Below, in pieces: positions 35,242-43,551 of a DNA stretch of 64,000 nucleotides. The translations under genes and the position numbers were made by a program. The notes beneath the pieces were generated by a model that ran no database searches, was not told the origin of the DNA, and was given only the letters and a program-made list of their open reading frames with translations. The stretch is from positions 62,001-126,000 of the forward strand of contig NZ_JAZHPF010000007.1 of NCBI RefSeq assembly GCF_036543075.1, in the 5' to 3' direction. This stretch comes from Deinococcus sp. YIM 134068. GTDB taxonomy: Bacteria; Deinococcota; Deinococci; Deinococcales; Deinococcaceae. Every line of letters starts with the position of its first letter. Positions within the stretch are counted from its first letter, which is position 1.

Positions 35242-37008
35242 CTACTGCCGGTTCGGCGACCCCTCCGTCACGATGTCGAACTGGGCCACGTTGCCGCCGT
35301 CGTCGAGCTGGAACACGACCGTCCACTCCCGGCCCGGCTCGCCCTCGAACGTCACGGTCCGCAGGTACGAGGTCAGGCCGTCGTGCTCGACGACCGCCTC
35401 GTGCAGGAGGCTCGTCTCGCCGCCGAAGGACCGCGCCTGGGTGGAACGGTCCGCCTCGAAGGCCGTCAGGTCACCCCACTGGGCCTGGGCCGAGGGCAGG
35501 AACGCCTCCCACAGCTCCCCGAAGCGCCCCTGGTAGAGCAGGGCGGTCAGCTCCCGCCCCCGCGTCCACGGCGAGGGCGTGGCGGAGGCAGTTGCCGTCC
35601 CCTCCCCAGCGGCCTCGGTGACGGGCGGAGCTACGTCCGTGGACGTTATCGCTCCCGTGGGGGCCTCCGGGCCAGCTTCCGCGACGGGAGACGCCTGTGC
35701 GGGCCGTTCGGGCACCGGGACGGCGACGGGCGGCTGCGGCGTGGTGGCGCTGGTGGGCCGGGCAGGAGCGGCGGCGGACGCCTGGGGCGCGGAGGTGCCG
35801 CTGGGTCTCGCCGGGGCCGGGGAGGCCGTGCGTGCGCTGGCCGCCGGGGAGGGCCGGGGAGTGGCCGGACGCGCGTTCGCCACCGCCGGGGCCTGGGGCG
35901 TTGGGCGGGCGGTCGCTGCCTGCGTGGGCTGGGAGGGCGCGGCACGCGTGCTGGTCCTGGCCGCCGGAGGAGCCTGCGTGGTCGTCGGGCGGGTGCTCGC
36001 CGCCGGGGAGGTCCGGGGCGTCGTTTGACGGACCGTAGCCGCCGAAGAGGTCTGGGGAGTCGCCGGGCGCGTGCTCGCCGTTGGAGTGGTCGTGGTCCGG
36101 GCTGTCGGTCGTGCGCTGGCCGCCGGGGTGGTGCGGGCGGGCGTCGTCCGGGTGCTGGGCTGCGGGGAAGTCCGGGGAGTCGTCTGCGTCCTCGTCGACG
36201 TGTTGGCCCGTGCCGTCGCCTGAGTCGGCAGCGCTTCCGGTCCTGCCAGTTGCGCGGGCGTCGGCTCGGGGCGGGAGGTCGTCCGGCTCGCCGCGCTGGT
36301 CTGACTCGGCGTGCGCTCCGGCCTCACTCCAGCGGTCGGGGCAGCCTGGGAGTTGGTGGTGGTCGGTACCCGCGCCGTCTGACCGGCGGTGCTGGCCGAT
36401 GTGGCGGCCTGCCGAGGAGTGGAGGGGTTCGCCGCCGTCACCGTCGCGCCCCCAGCTCGGGCCGCCGGTGGGGTGGTCCTCGCCTGGGTCGTCTCCCGCG
36501 CGGTCGCCGTGTTCGCCTCCGGCCTCGTGACCGGCTTCGTCGCCGTCGTGGTTGGGCGTGTGGGCGGGCGGGCCGCCGCCTCCGCCTTCGCCGGGGCGTC
36601 CCCGGTCCGCTCACGGGTGATCACGAGATTTGGGGAGGGCCTGGCCGACGCGGCGGCGGAGGCGTCGTCCGGGGCTGCGTTCCCGGAGTCCGCCGTCGCT
36701 CGCGGGGTGACGGGCGGCGTGGTGGACGCGTCGGCGGCCTGTTCCTCCTCCGGCGTGAGCGTGACCTGGGCGGAGATCGGGGGCGCGGCGACCGGCTCGT
36801 CCTCGGGCAGGACCGCCGTCAGGGGTGCCTCGGGGATGGACGCCTCCGGCGAGGGCGCGGCGGCAGAGGTGGAGGTGGGCGGCAGGCTGCCCGTGGGTGT
36901 GATCGTCCACCACGACAGACGTTGACCGAGCAGCAGGATCAGGATGGTCGTCAGGGCGGCGACCACACACAGCCCGATGACCTCCTTCCAGTTCTCCTTC
37001 CAGTACAT
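35242..37008 (-). CDS. membrane-anchored protein with a long Pro/Ala/Thr/Arg-rich disordered region
   Basis: 588 aa, function unknown. [16 protein letters not shown] then a single transmembrane segment (about residue 8-30); the positive N-terminus suggests the rest is outside. Residues about 35-480 are almost only Pro, Ala, Thr, Ser and Arg, with imperfect [19 protein letters not shown] units, surely disordered. The last 100 residues form a folded domain, [20 protein letters not shown] through FDIVTEG, similar in pattern to the DUF3887 domain. The ATG is preceded by GGAGGTTT. It is divergent from parA by about 220 bp. The linker is long enough to span a thick envelope, leaving the C-terminal domain far from the membrane. 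Confidence 0.75.
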   Translation of the reverse strand: MYWKENWKEVIGLCVVAALTTILILLLGQRLSWWTITPTGSLPPTSTSAAAPSPEASIPEAPLTAVLPEDEPVAAPPISAQVTLTPEEEQAADASTTPPVTPRATADSGNAAPDDASAAASARPSPNLVITRERTGDAPAKAEAAARPPTRPTTTATKPVTRPEANTATARETTQARTTPPAARAGGATVTAANPSTPRQAATSASTAGQTARVPTTTNSQAAPTAGVRPERTPSQTSAASRTTSRPEPTPAQLAGPEALPTQATARANTSTRTQTTPRTSPQPSTRTTPARTTPAASARPTARTTTTPTASTRPATPQTSSAATVRQTTPRTSPAASTRPTTTQAPPAARTSTRAAPSQPTQAATARPTPQAPAVANARPATPRPSPAASARTASPAPARPSGTSAPQASAAAPARPTSATTPQPPVAVPVPERPAQASPVAEAGPEAPTGAITSTDVAPPVTEAAGEGTATASATPSPWTRGRELTALLYQGRFGELWEAFLPSAQAQWGDLTAFEADRSTQARSFGGETSLLHEAVVEHDGLTSYLRTVTFEGEPGREWTVVFQLDDGGNVAQFDIVTEGSPNRQ

Positions 37009-37100
37009 AGCGAAACCTCCGCGTCCGAGCGTTGGGAGCCGTTATAGGGCAGACGCGGCGGCACAAATGAGACCTGAACCAGCGAGGAAGGCCCTCGTAG

Positions 37101-37140
37101 CCTGTTGGACCTGTTGGAAAAGCTCAGCCAACGGCTTTTC
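37101..37140. promoter_or_regulatory. repeats in the parA leader, possible autoregulatory operator
   Basis: A perfect tandem repeat of CCTGTTGGA (37101-37109, 37110-37118) runs into an inverted repeat GAAAAGC (37117-37123) and GCTTTTC (37134-37140). Partition operons are usually autorepressed at such sites; binding is not visible from sequence. Confidence 0.4.
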
Positions 37141-37233
37141 TCACTGAGGAACTGGCGCGGTCCCGAGTCCGGGGAAGGCAGGACGGCGGGCGGGACGGCG
37201 GCTCCCGGCCCACGCGGTAGCATGGCCGCACCT

Positions 37234-38040
37234 ATGAAGGTCATCACGTTCTTCAACCACGCGGGCGGTGTGGGCAAGACCAGCAGCGTGCGCGACGTGG
37301 GCTTCACGCTCGCCCACCTCGGCCACCGTGTCCTCCTCGTGGACGCCGACCCCCAGGCCAACCTCACCGACTGGCTGGGCGTGCGGAGCGTGGACCGGGG
37401 GGACGGACCGCGCGAGATCACCCTCGACGACACCCTCTATCCGGCCATCCTCGCGGACGACGGCGCGAACCTCGCCCTGCCCGATCCCGTGCGTGCCCAC
37501 GGCCTCGACCTCATCCCCGGCCACCTCGACGTTGCCACCATCGAGCCGCTGCTGCCGGGGCAACTGATGGGCGTGATGCGCCTCAAGGAGGCCCTGCGTC
37601 CCCTGGCGGACCGCTACGACTTCGTGCTCATCGACCCGCCGCCCAGCCTCGGCCAGCTCAGCGCCCTGTCGGTGATCGCCGCGCAACAGGTGGTCGTCCC
37701 GGTGCCCGCGAGCGGCAAGGGTCTCAAGGGGCTGAAGACCGCCGTGCAGATGCTCGGGCGCTTCCGGCAGGCCAATCCCGACCTGACCCTCGCCCTCATC
37801 CTCGTCACCCAGTACAACGACACCACCAACCACAGCCGCGAGAGCCTCGCCCAGCTTCGCGCGGGCTTCGGGCACCTCGCGCCGATCAGCACGCCCCTGA
37901 CCTACCGCCCCGCCCTGTACCCCGACTCCCAGCTTCACGGCGAGCCGCTGCCCCTCTACTCCAGCCGCAGTCCGGCGACGGGCGAGATTCTGACCGTCAC
38001 GAACCAGCTCCTCGCCGCGCTGGGGGTGGGCCATGCCTAA
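37234..38040 (+). CDS. parA: ParA-family partition ATPase
   Basis: 268 aa. The deviant Walker A region reads [16 protein letters not shown]; the signature lysine of ParA (KGGxGKT) is replaced by Ala, although the P-loop lysine stays. Further motifs: [17 protein letters not shown] (Walker A'), [14 protein letters not shown] (Walker B). No N-terminal DNA-binding extension, as in type Ib or chromosomal ParA. Start ATG 37234 puts [12 protein letters not shown] first; an in-frame ATG four codons earlier (37222) is also possible, and neither has a clear Shine-Dalgarno. It overlaps parB by eight bases. Confidence 0.92.
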   Translation: MKVITFFNHAGGVGKTSSVRDVGFTLAHLGHRVLLVDADPQANLTDWLGVRSVDRGDGPREITLDDTLYPAILADDGANLALPDPVRAHGLDLIPGHLDVATIEPLLPGQLMGVMRLKEALRPLADRYDFVLIDPPPSLGQLSALSVIAAQQVVVPVPASGKGLKGLKTAVQMLGRFRQANPDLTLALILVTQYNDTTNHSRESLAQLRAGFGHLAPISTPLTYRPALYPDSQLHGEPLPLYSSRSPATGEILTVTNQLLAALGVGHA

Positions 38041-38932
38041 GCCGACGCGGCGCAACCGGGCCGACGCCTTCGGCTCGCTCCTCGGGGCGGTGGAGCAGAC
38101 GACCTCCGCCCCGGCGGGCGTGACGAGCGTGCCCCTGGACCGCATCACCGTGCGTTCCCGGCAGCCGAGACGCCACTTCGACGAGGCGTCCCTCGCCGCC
38201 CTTGCCGAGAGCGTGCGCGAGCAGGGTGTCTTGCAGCCCGTGCTGCTGCGGGTCTCAGGAGAGGGTTACGAACTCATCGCGGGTGAGCGCCGCGTCCGGG
38301 CCGCCCGGCGGGCCGGACTGAGCGAGATCCCCGCCACCGTGCGCGAGGTCTCCGACGAGGAGGCGGACGTGCTCGCCGCCCTGGAGAACCTGCAACGCGA
38401 GGACCTCAACCCCCTCGACGAGGTGGAGGCGACCCTCACCATCGTCGCCCGTGACCTCGGTGTGCCCGTGGGGGAGGTCGTGCCCCTGCTCCACGCCCAG
38501 CGCCGCACCCCCCAGCCGGAGACGGTGGAACGGCTCGACCGCATCTTCCTGCGCCTGGGTCGCGGGTCGTGGCGCTCGTTCGCCTCCAACAAGGTAGGTG
38601 TGCTGCGCTTCCCGCCCGAACTGCTCGACCTGATGCGGCAGGGAAGGCTGGAGTACACCCGCGCGGCGGCCCTGGCCCGCGTGAAGGACGCGGACCTGCG
38701 TGCCGCCCTCACGCGGCAGACCCTCGAAGACGGCCTCACGGTCCGGGAGATCGGCGCGCGGGCGAAACCTCAGCCATCCGGGAAGACCCAGCTCGAACGG
38801 GTCCGCGCCCTGCTCGACGAGCGTGCCCTGGCGCACCTCGGGCAGGAGAAGCGTGCGCGTGCCCAGGCGCTGATCACCGAACTGGAGGTCCTGCTGGAGG
38901 GGTCCGGGAGCAGGAAGACCCGGCGCTCTTAA
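38033..38932 (+). CDS. parB: ParB-family partition protein
   Basis: 299 aa. ParB/Srx CTPase domain with VPLDRITVRSRQPRRHFDEA, ELIAGERRVRAARRAGLSEI (box II-like GERRxRA) and LENLQREDLNPLDEVEA. The helix-turn-helix is less typical (LGVPVGEVVPLLHAQRR). A basic linker and a short C-terminal dimer region follow. It is the DNA-binding partner of ParA. Its TAA stop lies inside the first 18-bp palindrome (38925-38942), so the centromere-like site overlaps the gene end. Confidence 0.93.
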   Translation: MPKPTRRNRADAFGSLLGAVEQTTSAPAGVTSVPLDRITVRSRQPRRHFDEASLAALAESVREQGVLQPVLLRVSGEGYELIAGERRVRAARRAGLSEIPATVREVSDEEADVLAALENLQREDLNPLDEVEATLTIVARDLGVPVGEVVPLLHAQRRTPQPETVERLDRIFLRLGRGSWRSFASNKVGVLRFPPELLDLMRQGRLEYTRAAALARVKDADLRAALTRQTLEDGLTVREIGARAKPQPSGKTQLERVRALLDERALAHLGQEKRARAQALITELEVLLEGSGSRKTRRS

Positions 38933-38942
38933 CGTTAAGAGC
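38925..38942. promoter_or_regulatory. candidate parS site 1 (overlaps the parB stop codon)
   Basis: GCTCTTAACGTTAAGAGC is a perfect 18-bp palindrome. Its TAA at 38930-38932 is the stop codon of parB. The same sequence plus AGA occurs again at 39113. It differs from the usual chromosomal parS (TGTTTCACGTGAAACA), fitting a replicon-specific site. Confidence 0.65.
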
Positions 38943-39452
38943 AGACGGGGGGGGCCGGAAAGCGGTGACTCGCCGGAGTGAACGAGTAGGGAAGAGGCAC
39001 TTCTTCTGGTGGTGGGATGACCTCGTTCCCAGTTTTATGGGGAGCGCCTGCCACACCCGCCCGAGAAGCCCCTCGATGACAATTCTCGTCGGTGGAGTTA
39101 GGGCTGACGCTTGCTCTTAACGTTAAGAGCAGATTCCACGCTCCCCCTGGATAGGTGTTCAACTCAACCGTCGCTGCTCCTCGTGCGAGGGAGTTGCCGC
39201 GAAGTATTTCTGCCCCATCGCCCGAGGACACGGCGAATCAAAGCAGCTTCCGCCTCTCACCCGCCGTCCTCGGGTCACAACTGCCGACCTGCCCCCCTCC
39301 AACCTGAACGGTGGCTCAAGCTCGGGGACGTGCCACATGCCTTTTTCGCCGTAAGACCCGTGTGAGGGACCAGGCTCTACCGTTGTCGTCGTGTTGCCCC
39401 GCGTCCTCTTCTCGCCCTGTTCTGCCGCCTGCTCCATCGCGCGGGGGACCGC
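38943..39452. other. 510-bp gap downstream of parB
   Basis: It holds the second palindrome (39113-39130) and otherwise no reading frame with family resemblance. There are no iterons or DnaA-box cluster that would mark an origin. Confidence 0.45.
39113..39130. promoter_or_regulatory. candidate parS site 2
   Basis: Exact second copy of GCTCTTAACGTTAAGAGC, 188 bp from the first, sharing the following AGA. Only these two copies were found in the window. Confidence 0.65.
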
Positions 39453-41729
39453 GTGACGTCGAGGCTGCCCACCTCGCGGGTGTGGACGACGGTGCGGTCG
39501 TTTCTCGCGTTGCTCGCGCGGGACGACGAGGCGAGCGAACCCGACTGGCAGGCGCTGCTGGAGGCGGCGGTCGCCAGCGTGCCCGGCGCGCAGGCGGGGT
39601 CCCTGAACGTGCGCGAGGGCGAGGCGTTCGTGATGCGCGCGGTGGTGGGGTTCGACCGGGGGCTGCTGGGCACCTCGCACCCGGAGGCGGCCCTGCGCCG
39701 CTGGTACGGGCAGGACGAGGTGTGGCGGGAGGCGGGCCAGCCCCGCGTGCTGCGCGGCGAGGACCTGCGCGAACACTCCCGCCGGGCGCATGAGGGGTCC
39801 GGGCTGCGCGGGCACGACGAGCTGTTCGAGACCCTGGGAGAACGCGGCTCGCTGTGCGCCAACATCTGCCTGCCCGTCGTGGTGGGGGGCGTGGTCGTGG
39901 CGGAACTCAACCTCGACAACCTGAGCGACGAGGCCGCCCTTACGCCCGACTCGGTGGGGGTCGCGCAGGAGTTCGGGATGCTGGCCGCCGCCGCGCTCGC
40001 CGCGCGCGAACGGCGGGGACGTGAGGCCGCCCGCGTCCTCGAACTCGCCGCCGCCCGTGAGGGCACCCTGCTCGCGCTGGGGGTGGCGCTGGAGACCCGC
40101 GACCTGGAGACGAGCGGGCACACCGAGCGCGTGGTCCGGCTCGCGCGGGCGCTGGGGCGGGCGCTGGGACTGTCCGGCGGCGAGCTGGAGGCGCTCACCC
40201 AGGGCGCGTACCTGCACGACCTGGGCAAGCTCGCCATCTCGGACACCATTCTCCGCAAGCCCGGCAAGCTCACGCCGGAGGAGTTCACCCTGATGAAGAC
40301 GCACGCCACCCACGGCCACGAGATCGCCCAGAGGCTGCCGAATCTCGCGCCGGGGGCGCTGGACGTGGTGTTGCACCACCACGAGAAGTGGAACGGCGGC
40401 GGCTACCCGTTCGGCCTCTCGGGGGCGGACATTCCCCTGCTCGCGCGCATCTTCGCGGTGTGCGACGTGTACGACGCGCTGACGAGTGAGCGGCCCTACA
40501 AACGTGCGTGGACCCACGGGGCCGCCGTGGCGGAGATCGTGGCGTCGGCGGGCGGGCACTTCGACCCCCGTGTGGTGCGGGCCTTCGCGGCTCTCGACGT
40601 GGTGGCGTGCCTGCATGGCGGTGCCTCCGCCGACCCCGAGGGGAACATGTGCGCTGGCCTGACCTCCCTCGACGAGCAGGCCCGGCAGCTTCAGGAGGCG
40701 CTGCACTACGCCGAGGCCGTGATCGAGGTGACGCGCTTTGCCGCCTCCGACCTGGGGCAGGACGACCTGTGCCGCGAGGTGCTGCGCGTGGTGGCGAGCA
40801 CCTCGCCCCTCGACTGGGGCGGCCTGACCCTCATCGAGGGCGATGTGGCGCGGATTCGCCCCCTGTGGCCGCTCCCTGTCGCCGGGACGGGGGAGGAGCC
40901 GGAGACGGTGATCCCGCGCGGGCCGGGTGCGGTGTGGGAGGCGATGGGGCGGACCGAACCCCTGTTCGTGGAGGGGCGCGGCCTGGAGGGGGGCGGCCAC
41001 CTGGACGCGTTGCCGAACGCCCTGCGGCGCGGTGCCCGCGCGGTCGCGTGGCTGCCGCTGCTCGTGGAGCCGTCGCGGGCGGTGGTCCTCACCGTGGTGC
41101 GGCGTGCGCCCGCCGAGGGCTGGACGGCCCACGACCGCCGCTTGTTGGAGGCGGCGGCACGCAGCGTGCGGGCGACCCTGGAGCGCCACGCCCACGTTCG
41201 CGCGCTGGAGGAGGCCGCCTACCAGGACATGCTGACGGGCCTGGGCAACCGCCGGGCCTTCGAGCAGGCCCTGGAGGACGCCCTGGCGCGCGGTGAGCGC
41301 GTCGGCGTGATGCTGCTCGACGTGGACGGCCTCAAGGCGGTGAACGACGGGTTCGGGCACGAGCGCGGCGACGAGCTGCTGCGCGCCTTCGCCCGCGCGC
41401 TGCGCTGGAGCGTGCGCCGGGAGGACGAGCTGTACCGCCTCGGCGGCGACGAGTTCATCCTCGTGTTCCGCGCCCTCGCCGGGGACGGGCCGGGGGAAGC
41501 TCCCCTGCACGTCCGGCTGGCGACGGCGGTGGAGGGCGTGCGCGCCGAGGGCTTCCCGAACGTGAACGTGAGCGCGGGCTTCGCCCACAGCCCGGCGGAC
41601 GGCCACACCGTCAGCCAGCTCACCCGCGTCGCCGACGAGCGCATGTACCGCGTCAAGCGTGCCCGCGCGCGGGACGGGGCCGCCCACACCTCGCCGGACG
41701 CCCGGCACCGGACGGACTGGCGCGGGTAG
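39453..41729 (+). CDS. GAF / HD-GYP / GAF / GGDEF cyclic-di-GMP protein
   Basis: 758 aa. The first sensor (GAF-like) domain spans about 30-190. The HD-GYP phosphodiesterase domain has HDLGK (255-259), KTHATHGHEIAQRL and HHHEKWNGGGYPFGL (GYP 317-319), all needed residues present. A second GAF-like segment covers about 420-580. The GGDEF domain begins DMLTGLGNRRAF (592) and has an intact RLGGDEF (664-668) with an RxxD I-site in the usual place (655-658). So both a hydrolase and a cyclase for cyclic-di-GMP look functional. There is no transmembrane segment. The start is GTG with weak Shine-Dalgarno. Local signals sensed by the GAF domains are unknown; exopolysaccharide control is a plausible output given the glycan locus to the right. 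Confidence 0.9.
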   Translation: MTSRLPTSRVWTTVRSFLALLARDDEASEPDWQALLEAAVASVPGAQAGSLNVREGEAFVMRAVVGFDRGLLGTSHPEAALRRWYGQDEVWREAGQPRVLRGEDLREHSRRAHEGSGLRGHDELFETLGERGSLCANICLPVVVGGVVVAELNLDNLSDEAALTPDSVGVAQEFGMLAAAALAARERRGREAARVLELAAAREGTLLALGVALETRDLETSGHTERVVRLARALGRALGLSGGELEALTQGAYLHDLGKLAISDTILRKPGKLTPEEFTLMKTHATHGHEIAQRLPNLAPGALDVVLHHHEKWNGGGYPFGLSGADIPLLARIFAVCDVYDALTSERPYKRAWTHGAAVAEIVASAGGHFDPRVVRAFAALDVVACLHGGASADPEGNMCAGLTSLDEQARQLQEALHYAEAVIEVTRFAASDLGQDDLCREVLRVVASTSPLDWGGLTLIEGDVARIRPLWPLPVAGTGEEPETVIPRGPGAVWEAMGRTEPLFVEGRGLEGGGHLDALPNALRRGARAVAWLPLLVEPSRAVVLTVVRRAPAEGWTAHDRRLLEAAARSVRATLERHAHVRALEEAAYQDMLTGLGNRRAFEQALEDALARGERVGVMLLDVDGLKAVNDGFGHERGDELLRAFARALRWSVRREDELYRLGGDEFILVFRALAGDGPGEAPLHVRLATAVEGVRAEGFPNVNVSAGFAHSPADGHTVSQLTRVADERMYRVKRARARDGAAHTSPDARHRTDWRG

Positions 41730-41845
41730 GCCGAGGGTGGCCCCACAGCGGGGGATGGGGATGGTCGTCTATCACTGTACTGCCCGGCTCTTCCGACCCT
41801 CAGCGGCCCGTGGCGGCGTTGCAGAAGAAGGAAAAGGAAGTCGGG

Positions 41846-41892
41846 AGTGGGCGGTGGACTCGGTGCGGCCTCGCACCCCACCGCCCACTTTC
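41846..41892. terminator. strong nested hairpin between convergent genes
   Basis: AGTGGGCGGTGG (41846-41857) and CCACCGCCCACT (41878-41889) form a perfect 12-bp stem whose loop contains a second hairpin GGTGCG-GCCT-CGCACC. TTTCTCC follows. It can end both the cyclic-di-GMP gene and the opposite repeat-protein gene. Confidence 0.75.
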
Positions 41893-41932
41893 TCCTGGTG
41901 GGGGATGATGGCGGAGGGAAGAGGGCCACTTC

Positions 41933-43102
41933 TCACGGCGCGAAGGAGCGCACCTGCACCCGGTACACGCCCCCCACGTCCTCCCGCCATGCCAGCACGA
42001 CGGCTCCCGAGGCGTCCACGGTCACGGAGGGCGAGCGCGCGTCCCGCCTCTCGTCGCGGTTCACCAGGCCGAGGTCGCGCCAGGTCCGACCCGTCCAGCG
42101 GGCGAGTCGCACCCGGCCAATGCCTCCACGTTCCTCCACCCATGCCAGCACCGGGTTGCCCCCCCGGTCCAGCGTGAGCGACGGGGCGGAGGCCGAAGCG
42201 GTGCCGAGCCGCCCACTCAGCGCCTCCCACGTGCTCCCCGTCCAGCGTGAGGCGAACAGGCCGTCCTGCCCCTCCACGTCCTCCAGCCATGCGACGACCG
42301 GGCGCTCCCGCGCGTCCAGCACGAGGCGGGTGGAGGCGACATAGGTGTCTGGCGTGCGGTTGAGCGCTCCGCCCAGCGCCTCCCACCGCTCCCCGGTCCA
42401 GCGTTTCGCGAGGACGCTGCTCGCCAGCACCTCTCCCTGCAACCACGCGACGGTGGGCCGCCCCGCCCCGCCCAGCGCGAGGGCGGGCGTTCGGGAGAAG
42501 GCCGTAGTGTCGTTGAAGGGCACGCCCCGCGTCCACACCCGCGCCCCGGCGTCCCACGTCCGCACGGTCAGGCGGCTCCCGTAGGGACTTCGCAGGGTCT
42601 CGCCCCAGGCCAGCACCGGCTCGCCGTCACGTGCAGCGACCGCCCGTGTCCGCGCCGCGTAGGGGAGGTCGTCGCCGAGGTAGCGCGTCCGCCAGTCGGT
42701 CCACGCCCCGTCCCGGTAGGCCCGGAACACCACGAGGTCGTTGTCGCCGTAGTTCTCGTTCCACACGAGGACGGGCGTGCCCCGCTCGTCGAGGGCGAGG
42801 TTGAGGGAGGAGACCGGGCGCGGGTGGTCGTAATTGAGGGGACCGCCGCCGAGCGCCCGCCACGCGCCCCCCTCGTATCGCCACGCGGTCAGGTGGCGGG
42901 CGGTGAAGGTGCCGCGCCCGCTGCTGAAGGTGCCCACGTCCGCCATCACGGCGAGGACGAGCGAGCCGTCGGGGGCGGCGGCGAGCGCCAGTTCACGCAC
43001 GGGCCGCGCCGGGTCGAGGCCGGGCGGCCCGGCGAGCGGTGGGACGGCCAGCGAAGCTGTGACGAGGGCCGCGACTCCGGCGAGCAGGGGAGACTGAAAC
43101 AT
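41933..43102 (-). CDS. secreted repeat protein, probable beta-propeller
   Basis: 389 aa with a signal peptide (MFQSPLLAGVAALVTASLAV, cleavage near PLAG). After it comes a repeat of about 48 residues, seven or so times: a strand such as RPVVAWLEDVEGQDGLFASR, then WTGxxWEALxG. The pattern P-V-x-A-W-x-E followed by W-T-G-x-x-W is regular enough for a propeller with one blade per repeat. Function unknown; carbohydrate or lectin binding is possible given the conserved Trp residues. It is divergent from the NPCBM/beta-helix lipoprotein gene. Confidence 0.8.
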   Translation of the reverse strand: MFQSPLLAGVAALVTASLAVPPLAGPPGLDPARPVRELALAAAPDGSLVLAVMADVGTFSSGRGTFTARHLTAWRYEGGAWRALGGGPLNYDHPRPVSSLNLALDERGTPVLVWNENYGDNDLVVFRAYRDGAWTDWRTRYLGDDLPYAARTRAVAARDGEPVLAWGETLRSPYGSRLTVRTWDAGARVWTRGVPFNDTTAFSRTPALALGGAGRPTVAWLQGEVLASSVLAKRWTGERWEALGGALNRTPDTYVASTRLVLDARERPVVAWLEDVEGQDGLFASRWTGSTWEALSGRLGTASASAPSLTLDRGGNPVLAWVEERGGIGRVRLARWTGRTWRDLGLVNRDERRDARSPSVTVDASGAVVLAWREDVGGVYRVQVRSFAP

Positions 43103-43551
43103 GAGTTGGGTCCTCTCGGGAGGAACACGGCGGGCGAGGGCGGGCTGTCGCTCCCCATTGTGCCGCCTGTCACCGGCGTGAACAACGCGCCGCGTCGGGG
43201 AGAGGGGTCATCCGGGTCAACCGTTCCGTCCCTCCGTCCTCACCTTTCAAGCGGGAGGAGGAACGTGTTCATCCTTTCCACCCGTCATACACGCGTAAGA
43301 ACTCGATGTGCATCCTATAAACGTCAGGTGAAGAACGCCCCCTGACTGAGAGAGGCGACGACTCCCGTCCTGTAATTCGGGCACCTCGGACGGGCCGAGC
43401 CAGTGGTGCGACCGGCCATCAGTCCCCACCCGCGCCCCACGGCGCGGCGGGCCTTCCTTTTCACCCCGCCCGGCGGCTCCTCGTCCGCACGGTCCGTCCT
43501 GGGCCGTGTCCGGTGCCGTCTGGCCCCTCCACAACTTGCAGGAGTTTTCCC
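43103..43551. other. 449-bp divergent region before the first NPCBM/beta-helix gene
   Basis: No gene. A TATAAA at 43316-43321 may be a -10 for the lipoprotein gene, but there is no convincing -35 and the leader would be about 225 bases. The last part contains a small hairpin CTCGG-ACGGG-CCGAG. Confidence 0.35.

Noticed and set aside
33560..35326. 588-codon open frame antisense to the GH3 gene
   Set aside because: Long antisense frames are expected from third-position GC bias; composition is Arg/Gly/Pro-rich with no motif. The same applies to frames antisense to gcl and xdhB.
38943..39452. Replication origin next to parB
   Set aside because: Only the two palindromes occur; no iteron series, DnaA boxes or initiator gene.
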